Below are positions 23,988-64,000 of a stretch of 64,000 bases of DNA, one piece after another (position 1 is the stretch's first letter; each line of letters begins with the position of its first letter). This DNA is from Centropus unirufus. Lineage: Eukaryota > Chordata > Aves > Cuculiformes > Centropidae. Location: NCBI GenBank assembly GCA_013397695.1, contig VYZI01000992.1:30191-94190 (forward strand), given 5' to 3'. The notes beneath the pieces were generated by a model, which searched no databases, was not told the origin of the DNA, and saw only the letters and a program-made list of their open reading frames with translations. The translations under genes and the position numbers were made by a program.

Positions 23988-24471
23988 TCTCACAGGGAGG
24001 ACCTGGAGCTATTGGAGTGAGTCCATGGGAGGCCACGGAGATGATCCAAGGGCTGGGGAACCTCCTGGATGAGGCCAGGCTGGGAGAGTTGGGGTTGTTG
24101 AGGCTGGAGAAGAGAAGGGTGTGGGGAGAGCTTAGAGCAGCTTCCAGTAGGGAAAGGGGCTCCAGGAAAGCTGGGGAGGGGCTCTGGATCAGGGAGGGCA
24201 GGGATGGGATGAGGGGAAGGGTTTTGAGCTGGAAGAGGGGAGACTGAGGTGAGATCTTGGGAGAAATGTTTTGGTGTGAGGGTGGGGAGGCCCTGGCTTG
24301 GGTTGCCCAGAGCAGTGGTGGCTGCCCCATCCCTGGAGGTGTTGAAGGCCAGGTTGGATGGGACTTGGAACTCCCTGAACCAGTGGAAGGTGTCCCTGTC
24401 CATGCCAAGGGGTAGAACTGGATGGACTTCGGGGCCCCTTCCACCCCAAACCATTCCACGAGTCTATGATT
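23988..24471 (+). mobile_element. CR1 LINE 3' fragment, ~485 bp
   Basis: Dominant subfamily from CACAGGGAGGACCTGGAGC to CCATTCCACGAGTCTATGATT. The antisense frame of 257 codons across it is a by-product. Confidence 0.92.
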
Positions 24472-27130
24472 GTCAGAGCAGCCGTTACTTTTTTCGGGAA
24501 CCAGGCAGGGCTGAGGTGGCAGGGACTGGAGATGCGGGACAGGCAGGCGTACCAAGGTCTATGGCTTTCCATTCCTCTTAACTGTGGTCCTCTTCTCCCC
24601 AGCTTTCAGAGCATGGTTCTTCATTGGCACTTCCAAGCCCCAGCTTGGAATTCAGCATCCCTGAAACCAAGAAAAAAAACCCACCCCCATGCTTCTTGGC
24701 TTCCAGCGCCATGAGGAGGCTCTGGGCTTGGCACAGCCTCTCCTCTTCCTCCTCCTCCTCCCTGGCATCCCCCCACCCTTCTCTGATGTTCCCCAGCCCC
24801 TGAGAACCGTTAACCTCGTTGTCATCTCCAGCTTCCCACATCTGGTTCTTGTTAGCAGACCCCAGGATGAAGTTCTTCAGCTCCCTCCCTCTCTCCCACC
24901 CCCAGGTGACCCAGGCAGGATTACGGGTGATTAGAAGACAGGCAACAGGGCAAGAGTAGGTGGGGGAGGGACTGTTATAAATAGAAATACCGTAAACTTA
25001 TCAGCCTATCGCTCGAGGTAAATTCTGCTTTTAATCTCTCAGACCTGTAAATATGATGACTCGTGGGGGCCAGACACCGTTAACTCTTTCAGAGCCACGC
25101 GCCCATCTCTGACGGGAAGCGGGATGCACCAGAGCACAGGAAAACTGGACTGGGAGCGAGTTCTTGGCCTGATAGGATACCCCCAGGATGGACAAACTGG
25201 GAGAACCCTGGAGCCATCAGAGCAGGGAGAAGACAGCAGCGCGGGAAGCACCTCGGTTTGGATGTTGATCCGTGTTTGGAGGTTTGGGGAAGGCAGAGAA
25301 AACCAGTCCAAACATTGGGATTCCTGACATTCTCACACGTACAGGGGCCTCTGCTCACCCGGCTCTGCTCACGAGGAGGGTGCTGCGGGTTTAACATCTT
25401 CTTGTTCTTCAGGCAAAGTTTACTTTTGGAGGATCTGCTCATCTCTTTGGGCGAGGGAGGAGGTAGAAAGGGCAGCAGATGGAGGGGCGATGTGGTGTGA
25501 GAGCAGGGTGGCAATGAGGGGGCCAAGAGAAGGAGAGGAGATAGGAACCTGGCGGGTTTGGGAGCTTCTTTGCAGCACGGAGTTGTGAAATGAAGGTTGT
25601 ACTGGAAGAGTTTGCCCTGAGGAGTCTCTGGACCGGGAGGTCAACACGTTAGAAGTGGCTGAATTACTTGGTCTTGGTGCCCACCTGCCCTGGGATGCTC
25701 CTTGTGTGCAGAGCATTAAGAAACTGGTTTGCAAGTCAGGGCTCTTCTGGCACCTCCACTGTTGCCTGCATCACCTCTCGGGTCTCACTGCTCTGGGATG
25801 GAAGGCAGGATCCATCCTGCTGAGCTTTCGAGACATCAAAGAGGTTATGGGTGACAAGAAGCCTTGTGTGGTCTTTGGAGTGGGCACCGGTGCAGAGGCT
25901 GGGCCATAGAGACGAGATGTGATGCTTTGCTGCTGTTCTTGCAGCAGGAGGGGGAATGCTGATGGCAGAGCTTCCCTGGGCTCCTCCATCTCTCTTTTCC
26001 TTGGGACGAGGAGATGTGGGAGTCAGCCTCGTGCAGAGCTGTGGGGGTGTTGAGCTTCCCAAGGTCCCTCCTCGATGGCTTCCTCCTAATCCCCACTTTG
26101 GAGGGGGAGGGAGTGTAGTGAGCGTCGTTAGGAGCTCGTGACTCTATGGAGAAGTATTAGCTTTTAATTAATCACCTAAGCTGGCTTTTGGTGAAAGCCC
26201 GGCCTGTGTGGAAGCTCCAGGCAGTGGGACATTCCTTGTGCACGTTTGCCAACGAGACCCACTGCCTTGACATCCCCATTTCCCCCTGCCTAGTGCAAGT
26301 ACCTGTCTCCAGGCAAAGGAGAACCTTTCATCTCAGTGTGCAGCCCCTTCCCATCACACACGCGCAGCCAGACCCCACCACGGCTGTTATCACCTCCCAG
26401 CTCCACAGCAGCCCAGCTGACACCCCCTCACGTCATGGTGCTTATCTCACCCTTCCCATAGGACTCAGCTCCTGAAGGTGACTTTTAAGACAAGGTAGCA
26501 GAGAAACTGGAAAGCCCAGCACGCCGCTGTCTCTTGAGGGCCTCCTGTCCTTTCTGGATAGCCACTGGGCTCCTTTTCCACCATGGAGAAGCTCCTGGAG
26601 TTTGAAAGTGTGAGGGAAACCTACTGGGGTCAGAGCTTTCTTGGACAGGCTCAGTGGGTTGTGGAAAGGCAGCAAAAGTGGTCAAGTGCTTTTTTTGGCT
26701 TCTCTGAACCTGGGTCCCAACGTAGGAACTTGGGATGAAGATGAGTTTCCTGATAGCTTTCATGGTGGATGTTTGCCAGACGCAGTGGGATTTAGTGTGC
26801 AGCTAAATCTTTGGCCAAGAGGAAGGCAGCAGAGACACCCCCTGGGACAAGGGTTTCAGCCCATGTTAAGGGGTCACAGTGGCTGAGGAGTGGCTGCTTG
26901 TAGAGGAGGTGCCTTGGTAGAGCCTTGCTTGGTGAAGTGATGGGAGCAGGTGAAAGCAGAAGTCCTTGGGGATGAGCGAGGGACATCCATGAGCCATCAT
27001 GAGCCATCCATGAGCTCTTCCAGTCAACCGTAGCTTGAAGCAGGACAATGGCATGGTTGCTACCACATCATTGTAACTTCAGGAGAGGACTTGTCTACCT
27101 CTGTGCTGCCCTGGGGTCTGTGGCTTTACC
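24472..27130. other. Non-coding sequence with candidate regulatory island
   Basis: No exon. The repeat-free AT-richer patch at about 24960-25085 has a MEF2-type site TTATAAATAG (24975-24984) and TGATGACTCG. A second patch at 26150-26185 has TTTTAATTAATC. Confidence 0.45.
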
Positions 27131-27630
27131 ATAGAATCATAGGATGGTTTGGGTTGGAAGGGACCTCAAAGCCCATCCAGTCCCATCCCCTGCCATGGGC
27201 AGGGACACCTCCCACTGGACCTGGTTGCTCCAAGCCCCATCCAACCTGGCCTTGAGCACCTCCAGGGATGGGGCAGCCACCAATGCTCTGGGCAACCTGG
27301 GCCAGGGCCTCCCCACCCTCATCCTGAAGAATTTCTTCCTAATGTTTCATCTCGATCTTCCCCCTTCCAATTTAGAGCCATTCCCCCTTGTCCCATCACT
27401 CCAGGTCCTTGAAGAAACCCCTCCCCAGCTTTCCTGGAGCCCCTTTCAGCAGTGGCAGCTGCTCTAGGGTCTCCCCACACCCTTCTCTTCTCCAGCCTGA
27501 ACAACCCCAGTTCTCTCAGTGTGACCACAAAGCAGAGGAACTCCATTCCTTTGATCACCTCCATGGCCTCCTCTGGAGCCATTCCAATGGTTCCATCTCC
27601 TCCTTATGTCGAGGATTCCAGAACCGGACA
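27131..27630 (-). mobile_element. CR1 LINE 3' fragment, antisense
   Basis: On + it starts CATAGAATCATAGGATGG and passes through GGAAGGGACCTCAAAGCCC to CCTCTGGAGCCATTCCAATG. Full tail preserved; opposite to the MYRF direction. Confidence 0.92.
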
Positions 27631-28993
27631 CAGGGCTCCATCACATGTCCCTGCTTCAGCTGCCTCCTTTCATAGCAAGAGTTTGCATGGGAGAGCATCA
27701 CCACCTTCTCCCCCAGGTCCCAGCTCTGCTCTGGAGGCACACGGTGCACAAAGGGTTACGTGTCTCACAAGTGAACGGCTACCCAGGGTTGTTTTTTTTT
27801 CCCCCTTCTCACCCAGGGTAGGAAGGGAGAGATCCCTCCATCCGCACCCACACCCTCTCCGTTTGGCAGAATTCCTGGCTGGATTTATTTCTGCCGATTT
27901 GCTTGTCCTGGTATGAAAGGGATTTGCAGAGGGGAGAGCTCCAATTGGCCAAGGACGGGCTGAAACCCCCCGTGCTGGGCTTTGCGGTTCAGTGGGCGAC
28001 CTTTCCCCAGCACACGTTCCGCAGGGGGAGGCAGGGGTCAGGTCTTCTCCTGGCTGAGGGACGTCACACTTCAACGTGGAGCCGTGAGGTCTTTCAGGAA
28101 GGGACATCTTCGTTATCTGAGCTCGGGGAGGTGGGGGGAGCTGGGTCTTCTCTTCCACTTTCTTGGCAGAGTCTTTGGCACCGAGGGCTGGCACCGACCC
28201 CAGAGGGCTGTAGACTCCCACTTCAGAGAGACAGATAAAGAAAGCACTTTCTGTCAACAAAACCCAGCCCAGCTTCCCCAGAGCAGGAGAGGGCAGGAGG
28301 AGGAGTTCGCCAGGAGAAAGGAGAGGGAAGTCCACCACTTGCCTGGTGGGAGAGGAGAAGGGAGGAGGGCTCCTGCAGGGTTGGGAACAGATCCAGAGCT
28401 GCCATGGCAGTGGGGAGAAATTCCAGTGCCTTCTGCAAATTGGAGGCAAGGGACCAAGGAGAAGTCAACCACCTTTCCCACAGCCCAAATTTGCAGCCCT
28501 GCCTCTGCAGGGATCGCTCTCTCCTGTGGCCACCATTGTCCCCAGCAAGGCCAGAAACTCTTGTAGCTTCACTGGCCGAGCTGTTGCAGACCACATTGGT
28601 GCCAAGTTGGGGGTGGTTGAGCAAGACCTGTCTCTCATGCACGGTGGAGCCACGTGTCTTGCATAGCTCAGGCCTGATCCCATGATCTTCCACGTGTCCT
28701 GAGCCTGGCCCTGGGAAGCCCATGTGTCCCACAGCCAGAGCAGGGCTTGCAAAATTGCTGTAGAAAAATCCCACCTCTGTGTCCAGCTTTCCAAGTGGTA
28801 TCACCACCCTGGTTTGTCCCATCTCTGTCTGGTTCTACACTGGGATGCAGATGGGTATGGACAGAGGGTGGTCCTTAAACTGAAGGATCTGCTGATCTTC
28901 TCAGATCTTCCCTGGCGGTGCTTCTGACCTGCAAAGCAAGGGCCGTTCGTGTCTTTCTCATGGTTCATGCTTCCACCTCCTCTCCCCTTGCAG
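27631..28993. other. End of intron 1, nothing recognised
   Basis: Unique-looking sequence up to the exon 2 acceptor (CCCCTTGCAG). Long antisense frames (199-259 codons) have no recognisable domain. Confidence 0.5.
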
Positions 28994-62990
<33,997 letters not shown>

Positions 62991-64000
62991 GTCCTGAGCA
63001 CCAGTGCCATCTGCTTGGAGAGAGGAGGGGGACTGGTGACACTGGGGAGACTCCTGGAAGCCCTCCTCTGCTAGCCCCCAGCCCCACCTCACCCCCATCC
63101 CCGGCGTGGGGCTGGTTTGGTTGTGGCTGGTGATGCGGGCACTGAAGGACGTGCAGAACATCAGACCTAAAGCCCCAGAGACATAACCAGCCCGGTGCTA
63201 CCTCCTGGGCTCCGATTCCCACCATCCCGCGCCGCTCCAAACGGCTCTTCCCTTCCCTTCTGAGGACGCTCGTGTCCTCCATGGCTTCTCCTTCCCCTTG
63301 CAACACTGGATTTAAAGCATTACACTGGACTGGATGCGGACGGGTCTGCCACATCCCAGAGCTCGGATGGGACGTCCATCCTGTAGCAGCCCAATGGTCT
63401 CAAGATGATGCACCACGTTGGTTCTTCACCACACTGGAATTTGCTCAACACTGGAGCCCTTTCCGAGAGCGAAACGCTGGAGTTTGGCCTGGAAAGGGAG
63501 GCTGTACCTGGACGTACTGGAAGTCGTACACTGGAGTTGCTGTTCCTTCTGGTTGGCCCAGGGCCATTCCCCACAAGTCCCACTCCATAGACCCCCCCCA
63601 GAGACCATTTTCTGTGGACACCAAGAGAAGGTGCAGCTTCACTGTTTGCCCCCTTCCTTGCCGTACTTTAACTTCCACCGGATCCAGCCCTGGATGGTTG
63701 AACTCATGAACCCCACTGCAGATGTTGCTGAGGCTGGGCCCGGCCCAAACCACGCGTGGGGACGCTTGCATCAAACCCCTAGGAGACAAATTGACCGTGA
63801 GGCTCCTGCATGGAGTGTCTTGGGACCCATTGGTGTGTGGCCTCTCGCAGTGCGTGTGGAGCTGCCTGGAGGGCTCCCAGGTCAGCACAGCCAGGAGGCA
63901 GAGCCCTGCAGAGCAAGGTTCCAGTGCTGGGGACTCGTGGTGGGGCTCTGCTGCACGTCCTGGCGCCCGGATCCCTCCAAAAGAGGGAATGGCAGTGCCT
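62991..64000 (+). other. MYRF: MYRF 3' untranslated region, end not reached
   Basis: About 1 kb after the stop with no repeat or long conserved ORF. No AATAAA or ATTAAA was seen, so the polyadenylation site is probably beyond the window. In other vertebrates TMEM258 lies tail to tail downstream; none of its coding sequence is present here. Confidence 0.75.

Noticed and set aside
23782..24555. 257-codon minus frame
   Set aside because: Antisense of a CR1 3' fragment, not a gene.
27670..28449. 259-codon minus frame before exon 2
   Set aside because: GC-rich chance frame with no domain, no splice consistency and low-complexity Ser/Pro content.
62991..64000. Possible downstream neighbour (TMEM258) overlapping the 3' end
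   Set aside because: No part of the expected small membrane protein was found on the minus strand.

Overview
This is a vertebrate, almost certainly avian, genomic window. It is packed with CR1-type LINE 3' ends, which carry the bird-typical tail ending in repeats of ATTCTATG. One intron-rich protein gene fills its right half. There are no bacterial features. The density of similar CR1 copies would suit a CR1-rich bird lineage (woodpecker-like, for example), but the species is a guess.

The gene is MYRF (myelin regulatory factor), read on the + strand. I could place 26 coding exons, numbered 2 to 27 by analogy with the mammalian gene, from 28994 to a TGA stop at 62988-62990. All exon phases agree. 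Every intron is GT-AG except intron 8, which is GC-AG. Together the exons encode 1136 residues. If exon 1 adds the usual ~15 residues, the protein is about 1151 residues, the length I recall for human MYRF. The order is: acidic/Pro-rich N-terminus (exons 2-6, with a KKRK nuclear signal in exon 6); Ndt80/PhoG-like DNA-binding domain (exons 7-11 and the start of 12); intramolecular chaperone autoprocessing domain of the peptidase S74 type (exons 12-14, with the Ser and Lys of the catalytic dyad intact); coiled coil (exon 15); one transmembrane helix (exons 17-18); and a luminal, sequon-rich C-terminal domain (exons 21-27). The precursor is expected to sit in the ER membrane as a trimer and cut itself, so that the N-terminal part enters the nucleus and drives myelin genes.

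Positions 1-28993 hold no exon I can support. They are upstream sequence and/or intron 1. They start with a CpG-rich ~21-bp minisatellite (1-560), contain many CR1 fragments, a 550-bp assembly gap (19055-19604), and a few AT-rich islands that could be regulatory. The start codon exon of MYRF is not visible. Within the gene, the main points of interest are: a CpG-rich segment in intron 4 that looks like an internal promoter with a phase-compatible short first exon; a pyrimidine minisatellite in intron 6 that stays in frame with exon 6 and would encode polyserine if retained; an in-frame cassette exon 19; and a CR1 fragment that begins 7 bp past the last base of exon 21. The last kilobase is 3' UTR with no AATAAA in view.

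I found no new multi-gene system. The findings concern gene structure, repeats and candidate regulatory sequence.
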